From Ochrobactrum quorumnocens (GTDB lineage Bacteria > Pseudomonadota > Alphaproteobacteria > Rhizobiales > Rhizobiaceae): DNA of 64,000 nucleotides. This document shows positions 26,024 through 34,412 of the stretch, piece by piece. The notes beneath the pieces were generated by a model that was not told the DNA's origin, made no database searches, and saw only the letters and a list, made by a program, of their open reading frames with translations. Position 1 is the first letter of the stretch. Each line of letters starts with the position of its first letter. Position numbers and translations under genes: made by a program. Location of the stretch: positions 1-64,000 of the forward strand of contig NZ_CP022603.1 of the NCBI RefSeq assembly GCF_002278035.1, written 5' to 3'.

Positions 26024-26571
26024 ATGTGGTGGCCTTCCTCAATCGCAGGGCCTGCAACGGTGTCGATTGGTTTCCCCCGCCAGGATGCCCAGTCCTTGAA
26101 GAAATTAGAGAGGCATTGAAGAAGCAGAAGGAAGATGCCTACCGTCATGATGAGCTTGATTGGCCACAAAACCGGTGCCCAGGCCGTATAATTCTTCTGG
26201 CTATAGACGATGGCGTAGTTGGTGGAAGAAATCCCGCCCATTACCATCACGCCCAGATAGAAGATGATGAAGAGGATGGTGATCATGTCAGTGATCGCCT
26301 TCCTGCGCGGGCTCAGGCGATCAAAGAACAGATCCATACGCACATGCGCGCCTTGTTGCATGGCATAGGCTCCGCCAAGCAGATAATAGGCAGAAAGAAG
26401 GAACTGGGACATTTCCAGCACCCAGTTTACCGGCACACCCAGTACAACGCGCGAAAAGGTTGAATAGAGAAGGCAGGCACCAAGTACGAAAAACAGATAC
26501 ATGGCAAAGCGCCCGACATAATAATTCAGCGCATCAACATATTTGACGAACAGTCTGATCGGCTTCGGCAT
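26020..26571 (-). CDS. TRAP transporter small permease (DctQ family)
   Basis: 183 residues with four predicted helices; VLEMSQFLLSAYYLLGGAYAM (given as VLEMSQFLLSAYY then LLGGAYAM) and QGAHVRMDLFFDRLSPR are the conserved DctQ region. AAGGAG precedes ATG 26571, and the gene lies 11 bp after the amidohydrolase stop, so all four genes are probably one transcript. Confidence 0.88.
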   Translation of the reverse strand: MPKPIRLFVKYVDALNYYVGRFAMYLFFVLGACLLYSTFSRVVLGVPVNWVLEMSQFLLSAYYLLGGAYAMQQGAHVRMDLFFDRLSPRRKAITDMITILFIIFYLGVMVMGGISSTNYAIVYSQKNYTAWAPVLWPIKLIMTVGIFLLLLQCLSNFFKDWASWRGKPIDTVAGPAIEEGHHI

Positions 26572-26582
26572 TTCCCGCTCCT

Positions 26583-27395
26583 TCAGGCCTTCGGTCTTGT
26601 GAGTTGGAGTTGAGGGTCCAGCGTCTTCGCAATATCCGTGAAGATGGTTGCAAGTCGTGCTGCCCAGGCGTTTTGTTTGTTTTTGCTGGTGATTTCGTTA
26701 TTGCGGAGCTCAATCATCACGCAAGGCATATTGCGCGGCTGTGCATGACGCTCCAGCGTGTAATAGACCCGATCTGCAGGTGAATATGGCTCATTCACTC
26801 CGACATTAAGGGCCTTATCCCGCTTCAAAGCAGCGATTAGTGGTGCGGCGATACGGTCATCCCGATCATGAATAATGCCGATCTGCCAGGGGCGCGAAAC
26901 ACCGCGATAAATCGGTGTGAAAGAATGGATCGTAACCACCCATGATGCCTGACCGCGCGCTGCGCGGGCATTGATGACCTCTTCAATGCGGCGGTGAAAC
27001 GGCCTGTGCGACAGATCAATCCGCGCGGTTCTTTCCATAGAGCCGAGATCATGGTTGCCGGGAACAACTGTCGTTTCGCTAATCTCAGGAATAAGATCCC
27101 GCGCATCGAGAGGCCGGTTGCAATCGATAAGCAAACGTGAAAGGCCGGCTTCAACAAGAGGGGCATCAAGTGCGGCGCTTAAATGCCGTGCGATCTCAAC
27201 CGCGCCAGGGTCCCATGCGATATGCGCGTTGAGAGCTTCTGCGTCGAGCCCAAGCCCGTCGAAACTATCCGGTATAAAATTAGATGCGTGCTCGCAAACG
27301 AAGAGATAGGGGCTTTTCCCCTCCTCGTTCACAACAAAATACGGCTCAAAAGACACAGCTCCAATAGCCGCGCGATTATCTCGCTCGTCCGTCAT
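26583..27395 (-). CDS. N-formylglutamate amidohydrolase family protein
   Basis: This 270-residue zinc hydrolase of PF05013 shows YLFVCEHASNFIP (Glu/His metal site near residue 35), GLSRLLIDCNRPLDA and WVVTIHSFTPIYRG (His). HutG-type members release formate from N-formylglutamate in histidine breakdown, but no hut genes are present here. First gene of the TRAP operon, in a cluster with a glutamine-synthetase-like ligase, it could remove the glutamyl group from a product or hydrolyse the imported amide. GGGGAAC precedes the start. Function is inferred from context only. Confidence 0.83.
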   Translation of the reverse strand: MTDERDNRAAIGAVSFEPYFVVNEEGKSPYLFVCEHASNFIPDSFDGLGLDAEALNAHIAWDPGAVEIARHLSAALDAPLVEAGLSRLLIDCNRPLDARDLIPEISETTVVPGNHDLGSMERTARIDLSHRPFHRRIEEVINARAARGQASWVVTIHSFTPIYRGVSRPWQIGIIHDRDDRIAAPLIAALKRDKALNVGVNEPYSPADRVYYTLERHAQPRNMPCVMIELRNNEITSKNKQNAWAARLATIFTDIAKTLDPQLQLTRPKA

Positions 27396-27523
27396 TCTGC
27401 TTGTTCCCCGCGCTGTAACTTATGTTACGTTTTTTACGTTTATGCGCTATTGCGGATTATTTGATACGCCGTATGATAATTTGTCAAACACAATTTTGCC
27501 CAAATTGGAAAAGAGCTGCCAGA

Positions 27524-28366
27524 ATGGAAAATGCCGCAATGACGAGCACAAGCGTCGCGGAACTGATTAACGAACGTATTGACGCCATGCCCGCGGGTGA
27601 ACGCAGTGCGGCGCAGACCTTGATTGCGAATTATCCCATGTTGGGACTTAAGACTGTGGCCGAGTTTTCCGCACAGGCGGGTGTTAGTTCGCCCACGATC
27701 CTACGGTTCGTTAACCGCCTTGGTTTTCAGAATTACCCCGATTTTCAAGCTCGGTTGCAGGATGAACTTGCAGCTCAGCTTCAGTCACCGCACCATCGTA
27801 ATGAGCATCCCGAAAAGGGCAGGGATGCTGCTTATCCGGCAGTGGAACATACGCTTGAGAACATCCGCGAGACCTTCCGTCACTTGGGCGAGAAGCAATT
27901 GCGACAGGTGGTTTCGGCACTCAGCAATTCCAAGGGTAATGTTTATCTGATCGGCGGGCGCTTCACTGACCCGATTGCACAATATATGGCGGCGCATATG
28001 TCGATCATTCGCCCGCATGTGTTTCATCTGGGCGGACAGGAAAGTGTGTGGCGAGATCGCTTGTTGGATATGGGCAAACGGGATGTTCTGGTCGTCTTCG
28101 ATATTCGCCGTTATCAGGACAGTCTGTTGAAGCTTGCAGAGAAAGCAAGGGGGCGAGGCGTTGAAGTCGTCCTGATTACGGATCAGTGGCTTTCACCCAT
28201 CGCGCGCGTGGCACGTCACGTATTGGCAGGCCGTATTACCGTGCCTTCCGCATGGGACTCATCGGCAGCGCTTTTCGTGCTGGCTGAAACAATTATCCGC
28301 GAAATGACGCGAGCTTTGGAGCAGGATAGTGCTGCGCGCATCGCTGAACTTGAAGCACTCCGCTAG
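27524..28366 (+). CDS. RpiR/MurR-family regulator (HTH-SIS)
   Basis: About 280 residues from ATG 27524; ATG 27539 is also possible, and the open frame to 27422 lacks a ribosome site. The N-terminal HTH_6 domain has LKTVAEFSAQAGVSSPTILR and FVNRLGFQNYPDFQ. A SIS sugar-binding-type domain (GNVYLIGGRFTDPIAQYMA) occupies about 115-250. It is divergent from the amidohydrolase/TRAP operon with a 128-bp gap, so it probably controls those genes. RpiR proteins next to TRAP and amine or amino-acid catabolic genes are frequent in Rhizobiales. Confidence 0.85.
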   Translation: MENAAMTSTSVAELINERIDAMPAGERSAAQTLIANYPMLGLKTVAEFSAQAGVSSPTILRFVNRLGFQNYPDFQARLQDELAAQLQSPHHRNEHPEKGRDAAYPAVEHTLENIRETFRHLGEKQLRQVVSALSNSKGNVYLIGGRFTDPIAQYMAAHMSIIRPHVFHLGGQESVWRDRLLDMGKRDVLVVFDIRRYQDSLLKLAEKARGRGVEVVLITDQWLSPIARVARHVLAGRITVPSAWDSSAALFVLAETIIREMTRALEQDSAARIAELEALR

Positions 28367-28396
28367 ATACTTTCTTATAAAGAACCTAAAGTTTTT

Positions 28397-28418
28397 GATG
28401 GCCTCCGCCATCTATTTT
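28397..28418 (+). terminator. Weak rho-independent terminator after the RpiR gene
   Basis: GATGGC (28397-28402) pairs with GCCATC (28407-28412) around a CTCC loop, preceded by TTTTT and followed by TATTTT. The short stem could work in either direction. Confidence 0.5.
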
Positions 28419-28588
28419 CCCGCACGTGAGATGCGCCGATCTGATCGATAATACTTTGATAATATTATAAATTAATCTGATTCTATCGGATGGTGAGGCC
28501 GGGTTTCTTACGGCCAAATTCTCACAATTTTACCCTCTTGGATAAGCCAGAGACGTTTCTTTCTCGCGCAAAAGCGCGGAAAAGAAGC

Positions 28589-28617
28589 TTGACTCAACTT
28601 ATGACATAAGTCATATG
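28589..28617 (+). promoter_or_regulatory. Promoter with GntR-type operator before the ABC importer
   Basis: TTGACT (28589-28594) fits a -35, with a weak -10 near 28611-28617. Between them lies TATGACATAAGTCATA (28600-28615), a palindrome with a single mismatched pair. It is nearly identical to TATGACATATGTCATA at 33579-33594, before the GntR gene. The position would block the promoter when occupied, so the GntR protein at 33643 is the likely repressor. Confidence 0.7.
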
Positions 28618-28728
28618 ACAGATGCTGTGTCAGCCTGATGAGGATCAGGGCAGAAACAAAAGGCACTGCGGGAGGAAATGTCGAAGTGCCATGGGACGGT
28701 GCTTGGGCAGAAAAAGCTGGAGGAAATC

Positions 28729-29541
28729 ATGATCTCGAAATTGTTGAAGCGTTTTGCGCTTGCTGCAACTTTCGCTTCTGCCTTGTGCGCTGGTGCATCA
28801 TCAGTCATGGCGCAATCTTTGTCTGACATTACTGGAAAAGGAACTGTCACGGTCGGTGTACTGACAGGCATTCCGCCATACGACACGGTTGATGCAAGCG
28901 GCAAAACCGACGGGTTTCTCGTCGAAGTCGCACGTGATGCCGCAAAGGCACTCGGCGTTAATCTGGAAATCGTGCCGGTAAATAATGCTTCGCGCTCGGC
29001 AGCGCTTGAGTCCGGGCGTGTAGACTTTCTGATTGCACAGATGACCGCAACGCCAGAGCGCGCCAAAACCTTTCTGATGACCAACCCTTATGGCGCTTAT
29101 GAAATGCGCTTCATTGCTGCAAAAGACCTCAAGGTTGAATCTTTGCAGGACCTTGCAGGCAAGCGCATCTCGGTGCCGAAGGGCAGTACGCAGGATGTTG
29201 CGGTAAGTGGTTATGGCATCGAAGGGCTTGAAGTTGTCCGTTTCGATGACGATGCGCTTGCAATGCAGGCGCTGATTTCGGGGCAGGTTGATGCCACAGC
29301 AGCAGTTGCAACGGTTGCCGAAGACATCATCAAAAAGCGGAACCTCACCAATCTTGAAATCAAGAAAGATGTGCCGATCTTTACGCTCTACTGGTCTATG
29401 GCCACGCGCAAGGATGCATTTGAGCTTCATCAGTGGCTGAATAATTTCATCTACTACGAAGAAGTTACGGGCCGTCTGAATGAACTCCATCAAAAGTGGA
29501 TTGGTGGCCCAATTCCGGGTGGAAAACTCCCGACATTCTAA
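28729..29541 (+). CDS. Polar amino-acid-type ABC substrate-binding protein
   Basis: A 270-residue periplasmic protein of the SBP_bac_3 family. The signal peptide is about 1-30 (ALAATFASALCAGASSVMAQ) and mature-domain segments are VTVGVLTGIPPYDTVDASGK, GRVDFLIAQMTATPERA and GKRISVPKGSTQDVA. ATG 28729 has GGAGG five bases upstream. It opens the importer operon that continues with two permeases and an ATPase. The following genes metabolise hydroxy- or keto-acid-like compounds, so the ligand could be a sugar acid rather than an amino acid. Confidence 0.87.
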   Translation: MISKLLKRFALAATFASALCAGASSVMAQSLSDITGKGTVTVGVLTGIPPYDTVDASGKTDGFLVEVARDAAKALGVNLEIVPVNNASRSAALESGRVDFLIAQMTATPERAKTFLMTNPYGAYEMRFIAAKDLKVESLQDLAGKRISVPKGSTQDVAVSGYGIEGLEVVRFDDDALAMQALISGQVDATAAVATVAEDIIKKRNLTNLEIKKDVPIFTLYWSMATRKDAFELHQWLNNFIYYEEVTGRLNELHQKWIGGPIPGGKLPTF

Positions 29542-29561
29542 GCCCTTTCTGTCTGATCGGC

Positions 29562-29585
29562 GTCGCATGCTGAAATGTATGCGAC
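29562..29585 (+). terminator. Intercistronic hairpin after the binding-protein gene
   Basis: GTCGCAT (29562-29568) pairs with ATGCGAC (29579-29585) around a 10-base loop, 20 bp after the binding-protein stop and 130 bp before the permease. No T run follows, so RNA stabilisation or partial attenuation is more likely than full termination. The rest of the 173-bp gap shows no gene. Confidence 0.4.
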
Positions 29586-29714
29586 AGTCCGTTCCTTCAT
29601 GCCGTGTTCCTTGTGCGATGTTTGGATCGACCGAAGAATAAGCATAAAAGTTAAAGTGTTACGGCGTCTCGTCATCTCTTTTAGCGCCGCTGTTAACTCT
29701 GAAAGATCAACACA

Positions 29715-30434
29715 ATGGCCTATGTGATGGACTTCGCTCCGGTGTTTGCCCGAGCTCCAGAGCTTGTAACCGGCGCAATCAACACGATAATTCTGTCTGC
29801 GGAGGCGATCGCTATCGGCCTGACGATCGGTCTTGCTGTGGCTCTGCTGCGGTTCAACGGTCCTCGTTGGGGCAGGAATATCGGCGCGATCTACGTCGAA
29901 GCATTCCGCAACACACCGCTTCTGGTGCAACTCTTCCTGATTTATTTCGGTTTGCCATATACAGGGATCAAACTCGATGCCAATCAGGCAGCAATTTTTG
30001 CGGTGTCGCTCAATCTTGGCGCCTATTCGGCGGAGATATTTCGCGCTGGTCTGGTTGCAATTCCGAAGACCCAGATTCAGGCTGGACTGGCACTTGGTTT
30101 GTCGCAGCCGCAGGTCATGCGCTATGTAGTTTTGGTTCCAGCCTTGCAGATTGTGTATCCTGCACTAACGGGACAGCTGACGCTGACTTTGTTGGGCACT
30201 TCAATTGTGTCGGCGGTTTCAGCAAAAGAACTGACCATGGCGGCGGGGACCATCGAGTCCCAGACGTTCAGAAGTCTTGAAACCTTCCTGATCGTGGCTG
30301 CCATCTATATCTGTATCACCTTCTTTTTCCGCTTCATCTATATGCTGTTTGGCCTTTGGCTGTTCCGCCGCCGCGTGGATGTCAGCAATGAGACGGCTGC
30401 ATTGATGCTCGACGTACAGGAGCAAAAGCCATGA
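29715..30434 (+). CDS. Amino-acid-type ABC transporter permease
   Basis: A 239-residue inner-membrane protein of the HisM/GlnP class (BPD_transp_1) with about five helices. EAFRNTPLLVQLFLIYFGLP is the characteristic loop of polar amino-acid permeases, and LALGLSQPQVMRYVVLVPAL is the coupling region contacting the ATPase. It overlaps the next permease by 4 bp (ATGA); the two form the pore. Confidence 0.9.
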   Translation: MAYVMDFAPVFARAPELVTGAINTIILSAEAIAIGLTIGLAVALLRFNGPRWGRNIGAIYVEAFRNTPLLVQLFLIYFGLPYTGIKLDANQAAIFAVSLNLGAYSAEIFRAGLVAIPKTQIQAGLALGLSQPQVMRYVVLVPALQIVYPALTGQLTLTLLGTSIVSAVSAKELTMAAGTIESQTFRSLETFLIVAAIYICITFFFRFIYMLFGLWLFRRRVDVSNETAALMLDVQEQKP

Positions 30435-31087
30435 TCCAGTCATTCGGATGGACAAGCATACAGTTCCTGATCCAAGGCCTTTGGTGGACGGTCGGTCTTT
30501 CACTCATCACTTTTGTCTGCGGCGGTTTTCTCGGATTGCTCTTTGCGCTGGGTCGCTCGCTGGGACCAAAATGGCTGCGCTGGATCATCATGGGCTATAT
30601 CCAGCTCGTGCAGGCAACGCCGCTTCTGATCCTGTTGTTTCTGTCGTTCTACGGTTTGAGCTTTCTTGGGTTCTACTTCCCGCCATTGGCTGCCGCAGCG
30701 ATCTCGCTGACGATTTATACGACGGCCTTTTTGGCGGATATCTGGCGCGGATGTATTGAATCCATTCCGCGTGCCCAGTGGGAAGCCTCGGACTCACTCG
30801 CGCTCAGCGGACCACAAACACTGCGTTATGTGATCCTGCCGCAAGCTTTCCGGATCGCACTTGGGCCAACAGTCGGTTTCATGGTGCAGGTGATCAAGAA
30901 TACTTCGGTAACGGCCCTGATCGGCTTTGTCGAACTCACCCGTGCCGGGCAGCTTCTCAACAATATGACCTTTCAGCCTTTCCACGTCTTCCTGACGGTT
31001 GCGGTGATGTATTTCGCCCTTTGCTATCCGTTGTCGTGGTGGAGCGAGAAATTAAAGGAGCAGAAAAATGCCAGCGCTGCGCATTGA
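30431..31087 (+). CDS. Amino-acid-type ABC transporter permease
   Basis: This is the second 218-residue BPD_transp_1 permease of the importer. QATPLLILLFLSFYGLSFLG is the conserved amino-acid permease segment, and SDSLALSGPQTLRYVILPQA is the coupling loop. Its 3' end overlaps the ATPase gene by 20 bp, and the ATPase ribosome site (AAAGGAG) lies within this coding sequence. Confidence 0.9.
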   Translation: MIQSFGWTSIQFLIQGLWWTVGLSLITFVCGGFLGLLFALGRSLGPKWLRWIIMGYIQLVQATPLLILLFLSFYGLSFLGFYFPPLAAAAISLTIYTTAFLADIWRGCIESIPRAQWEASDSLALSGPQTLRYVILPQAFRIALGPTVGFMVQVIKNTSVTALIGFVELTRAGQLLNNMTFQPFHVFLTVAVMYFALCYPLSWWSEKLKEQKNASAAH

Positions 31088-31799
31088 TAACCTGCAAAAA
31101 TCTTTCGGATCTCTTCCGGTTCTCAAAGGGGTGAACCTTTCGGTCGAACCCGGCGAAACAGTCGCGGTGATCGGACGGTCCGGTTCAGGCAAGAGCACCA
31201 TGCTTCGCTGCATTAATGGGCTTGAGCTCTTTAATGCCGGATCGATTGAGGTAGTTGGACACAAGCTCGATGGCACCAACAAACGCTTGCGTGACTTGCG
31301 CAAGGAAGTCGGCATGGTGTTCCAGAGCTATAATCTGTTTCCCCATCTGACGGTCGCTGAAAACATCAAGCTGGCACCACGCATCGTCAAAAATGTACCC
31401 AAGGCGGAGCAGGATGCACTCGTTGATGAAGTGCTGTCGAAAGTCGGCCTGCTTGAGAAGAAAAACGCTTATCCGGATTCCTTATCCGGCGGGCAACAAC
31501 AGCGCGCAGCCATTGCACGTTCGCTGGCGATGAAGCCGAAAGTCATGCTGTTTGACGAAGTGACCTCGGCGCTTGATCCCGAGCTGACCGGCGAGGTTTT
31601 AAAGACCATAGCCGAACTCGCCAAAACCGGCATGACTATGCTTCTGGTTACGCATGAGATGGGTTTTGCCCGTCGTGTCGCGACCCATACCGTTTTCATG
31701 CACGAGGGCAAAGTCTGGGAGGCTGGCCTTTCCGAAGACCTTTTCGCAAATCCTAAAACGCCGGAGCTGCAGGCCTTTATTGCCTCCGACGTGAAGTAA
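31068..31799 (+). CDS. Amino-acid-type ABC transporter ATP-binding protein
   Basis: A 243-residue ATPase of the GlnQ/HisP class: Walker A GRSGSGKST (36-44), Q-loop MVFQSYNLFPHLTVAENI, signature LSGGQQQRAAIARSL, Walker B VMLFDEVTSALDPE and switch His in LLVTHEMGFAR. All motifs are intact. It energises the two permeases directly upstream and is the last gene of the importer before the aldolase. Confidence 0.93.
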   Translation: MPALRIDNLQKSFGSLPVLKGVNLSVEPGETVAVIGRSGSGKSTMLRCINGLELFNAGSIEVVGHKLDGTNKRLRDLRKEVGMVFQSYNLFPHLTVAENIKLAPRIVKNVPKAEQDALVDEVLSKVGLLEKKNAYPDSLSGGQQQRAAIARSLAMKPKVMLFDEVTSALDPELTGEVLKTIAELAKTGMTMLLVTHEMGFARRVATHTVFMHEGKVWEAGLSEDLFANPKTPELQAFIASDVK

Positions 31800-31848
31800 T
31801 CCAACTAAATTCTATTCCCCACATAACAACTGACTCAAGGAGAGAGCA

Positions 31849-32655
31849 GTGCCTGTAGTTGAAAATCTTAAACTGGCCGAAAAGCTACGCAATGGCGAAG
31901 CGACATTCGGTACGACATTCTACACCGGTTCGACGACAGCAATCGAAGTTGCTGGCAACTGGGGTCTGGATTTCGCATTCATTGACGCCGAACATACACC
32001 GGTCAATGTAGATACCCATATGGAAAAGCTGGTGATGGCAGCGCTTCTGTCGGGTATTGCGCCGCTGGTTCGCGTTCGCGGCACCAATGAATGGGATATC
32101 CGCAAGTCGCTCGAAATCGGCGCAACCGGCGTTATCGTACCGCAGGTCAATACAGCGGAACAGGCCCGCGCTATCGTGCGGGCTGCAAAATTCCCACCTT
32201 ATGGTCGTCGTGGTGGTGATGCGTCCTGCCGTGCCGCAGGATTTGCCGGACCGGGCTTTCAATGGTCGTCCTATATGGAACGTGAGAACGCCAATAAGCT
32301 TGTAATCCCAATGGCTGAGAGCTTTGAATTCTTCGACAATATCGATGAAATTCTCGACGTCGAAGGCATTGACGTCATCAACTTCGGCCCAGCCGATTAC
32401 TCAATCTCGCGCCGCATTTCCATCGACTATTCGATGTCGCATCCGGAAGTTGACGAGAAGCTGAGCGAGCTCATTGAGAAGTGCCATGCGCGCGACATCA
32501 AGGTTATGGCCCCATGCATTCCGCCGGTTGCTGAAAGCGTGACTGCGCTCAAGAAGAAGGGCGTGGACATGATCATCATGGGCAATGACGTGATGTTCCT
32601 CAATGAAGGAAACCGTCGCGCACGCGAAGCCATCGACACGTCGGCCAAGGCATAA
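31849..32655 (+). CDS. HpcH/HpaI aldolase/citrate lyase-family protein
   Basis: A 268-residue TIM-barrel class II pyruvate aldolase. FAFIDAEHTPVN, RVRGTNEWDIRKSLEIGATG, PMAESFEFFDNIDEIL (metal Glu) and NFGPADYSISR (metal Asp) match the HpaI/GarL family, which cleaves or forms 4-hydroxy-2-oxo acids. The start is GTG 31849 after AAGGAGAG. Placed between an importer and an SDR, it could release pyruvate from a dehydrated sugar acid; the partner aldehyde is unknown. Confidence 0.85.
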   Translation: MPVVENLKLAEKLRNGEATFGTTFYTGSTTAIEVAGNWGLDFAFIDAEHTPVNVDTHMEKLVMAALLSGIAPLVRVRGTNEWDIRKSLEIGATGVIVPQVNTAEQARAIVRAAKFPPYGRRGGDASCRAAGFAGPGFQWSSYMERENANKLVIPMAESFEFFDNIDEILDVEGIDVINFGPADYSISRRISIDYSMSHPEVDEKLSELIEKCHARDIKVMAPCIPPVAESVTALKKKGVDMIIMGNDVMFLNEGNRRAREAIDTSAKA

Positions 32656-32677
32656 AATCTGCGAGGAGAACACAATA

Positions 32678-33496
32678 ATGACTGATATTTTTAGCGTCAA
32701 AGACCGCGTTGCGGTTGTAACAGGCGGACTTGGGCAGCTGGGAACGCAGTTTTCCAAGTCGCTGGCCGAAGCCGGTGCAAAAGTGGCGATCTTCAGCCGT
32801 CGCCCGTTCACACGTGAGCAGATTTCTGAAAAGTTTCCCGGACTTGAAGACCGCATCCGCGTCTATGAAGCCAGCGTCACCGACAAGACTGCGCTGGAAG
32901 CTGCGACCAAGCAGTTGATCGCCGATTGGGGCGTGCCACATGTGCTTGTCAACAATGCGGGCATCGATTCAAAGCCAGACGGTTCAGCAGAGCAGAATGC
33001 ACCGTTCGAGGTCTATCCGCAGAAATTCTGGGATGACATCATCGATACCAACCTCACCGGCGTTATGCTCACCAGTCAGGTTATCGGCAGCTACATGGCT
33101 TCTGAAGGTCGGGGTTCGATCATCAATGTTGGCTCGATCTATGGTCTGGTTTCACCCAATCAGGCACTTTACGCCTATCGTGAAAAGCGCGACGGCGTCC
33201 CCTTTATCAAGGCGATTTCCTATGCGGCTTCCAAGTCGGGCCTGATCAATCTCACGCGCTATCTTGGCACCTATTGGGGTGAAAAGAACGTTCGTGTGAA
33301 CCTGATTTCGTTTGGTGGTGTGAAGACCGCAAGCTTCGATAAGGAATTCATCGATGCCTTCCTTGATCGCGTGCCAATGCGCCGTCAGGCCGAGATCAAT
33401 GAATATAACGGTATCATCCGTTTCTTGGCATCCGATGCTTCGTCTTACATGACCGGTTCGAATGTCGTGGTGGATGGTGGTTTTACAGCTTGGTAA
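32678..33496 (+). CDS. Short-chain dehydrogenase/reductase
   Basis: A 272-residue SDR with TGGLGQLGTQF cofactor loop (about 14-24), NNAG near 91 and a YAASK active site preceded by NVGSIYGLVSPNQ. An insertion (YAYREKRDGVPFIKAIS) lies between the Ser and Tyr regions, as in gluconate-5-dehydrogenase-like enzymes of sugar-acid pathways. ATG 32678 follows GAGGAGAAC. It probably oxidises or reduces an intermediate adjacent to the aldolase step. Confidence 0.86.
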   Translation: MTDIFSVKDRVAVVTGGLGQLGTQFSKSLAEAGAKVAIFSRRPFTREQISEKFPGLEDRIRVYEASVTDKTALEAATKQLIADWGVPHVLVNNAGIDSKPDGSAEQNAPFEVYPQKFWDDIIDTNLTGVMLTSQVIGSYMASEGRGSIINVGSIYGLVSPNQALYAYREKRDGVPFIKAISYAASKSGLINLTRYLGTYWGEKNVRVNLISFGGVKTASFDKEFIDAFLDRVPMRRQAEINEYNGIIRFLASDASSYMTGSNVVVDGGFTAW

Positions 33497-33555
33497 TTGT
33501 TGAGGTTTTCCCTGACTGAATGGGAGCCGGAATTGCTTGCGAATATGTCGAAAAC

Positions 33556-33594
33556 TTGACATATAATGCGATTTTACATATGACATATGTCATA
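33556..33594 (+). promoter_or_regulatory. Promoter with perfect 16-bp GntR palindrome
   Basis: TTGACA (33556-33561) is a good -35; the expected -10 region 17 bp on (33579-33584) is inside TATGACATATGTCATA (33579-33594), a perfect palindrome. The near-identical site at 28600-28615 precedes the ABC importer. The regulator encoded 49 bp downstream (33643) most likely binds both, giving autoregulation plus control of the importer. Confidence 0.75.
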
Positions 33595-33642
33595 ACTCTA
33601 ATTTATAAAGAAGTGCCTTATCTCGGGCTTCGGAGCTGTAAA

Positions 33643-34395
33643 ATGGTGATAGGTTCGGTCTCTCCACATGTCGATCGCGGCAAGCTGCATATGCATATTG
33701 TTGCAACGATCGAGGCACGCATTCTGTCAGGGGAACTTCAAGTCGGAGAACGTCTTCCGTCAGAAGCGGAAATTGGCAGGACATTCGGTGTCAGCACGCG
33801 ATCCGTTCGCGAAGCCATGCAGGTTCTTGAGACCAAAGGTCTTGTGCGCCGCAAGCACGGTGAGCGAGCCGAGGTGGTGCGGGATGATGTGGGCGAATTC
33901 ATGGATTCGCTTGTCTCGTCTGTTGGATCACTCTTTGCGCGTGATTCCTCCTATCTCGTTCAGGCGATGGATGTACGTCGTCTGATCGAAGTGGACGTGG
34001 CTGGGCGTCTTGCATCGGGTGAGGGGCAGTTGCGCGATGGCGTCACAGCAGCGCTCGATGTCATGCGCCAGTCTGCCGGGGATAATGATTTTTCCCGCTT
34101 CGCAGAGGGTGATGCGGCCTTTCATAGGGCGCTGGTTCAGTCTTTGGGCAATGAAATTCTGTCTTCCTTACATGCAAACCTGCACTCGCTGATTTCAGAA
34201 GTGATCAAGGTTTCAAGCCGGGTCCCGCGCAAGAAGTTGAGTGCGGGGCTTGCAGAACATGAGAATATTTACGGGCTGATCGCAGCAGGTAAAGCCGGTG
34301 ATGCGCGCGAAGCAATGCGTGAACACATCACCAACAGCACAGCTTATCTCGAACAGGCGATCAGACAATCCAGAAACAGGCCTGAAACGGGCTAA
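33643..34395 (+). CDS. GntR-family regulator, FCD subfamily
   Basis: 250 residues from ATG 33643 (GGAG seven bases upstream); the open frame back to 33520 crosses the promoter and is rejected. Winged helix at about 12-80 (LPSEAEIGRTFGVSTRSVRE) and FCD domain at about 95-240 with the metal pattern D-x3-H in GDAAFHRALV, then HENIYGLI and MREHITNS. Two matching palindromes, one before its own gene and one before the importer at 28.7 kb, mark it as the local repressor. The effector is probably a sugar-acid intermediate. Confidence 0.88.
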   Translation: MVIGSVSPHVDRGKLHMHIVATIEARILSGELQVGERLPSEAEIGRTFGVSTRSVREAMQVLETKGLVRRKHGERAEVVRDDVGEFMDSLVSSVGSLFARDSSYLVQAMDVRRLIEVDVAGRLASGEGQLRDGVTAALDVMRQSAGDNDFSRFAEGDAAFHRALVQSLGNEILSSLHANLHSLISEVIKVSSRVPRKKLSAGLAEHENIYGLIAAGKAGDAREAMREHITNSTAYLEQAIRQSRNRPETG

Positions 34396-34412
34396 AACGG
34401 AAGAACGAAACA

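Larger units (their letters stand above)
28367..28728. other. 362-bp gap with terminator and GntR-type promoter region
   Basis: No protein gene is supported here. It holds a short hairpin just after the RpiR gene (28397-28412), an AT-rich tract at about 28446-28480, the palindrome and promoter at 28589-28617, and a leader. The leader contains two GGAGGAAAT ribosome-site-like copies, at 28671-28679 and 28721-28729. The second belongs to the binding-protein gene; the first precedes an in-frame upstream ATG at 28678 that adds 17 residues before the signal peptide and is probably not used. Confidence 0.6.

Noticed and set aside
29715..31799. 20-bp overlap of permease and ATPase genes as a frameshift
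   Set aside because: Both proteins have complete ends and motifs, and the ATPase has its own ribosome site; overlaps of this size are normal in such operons.
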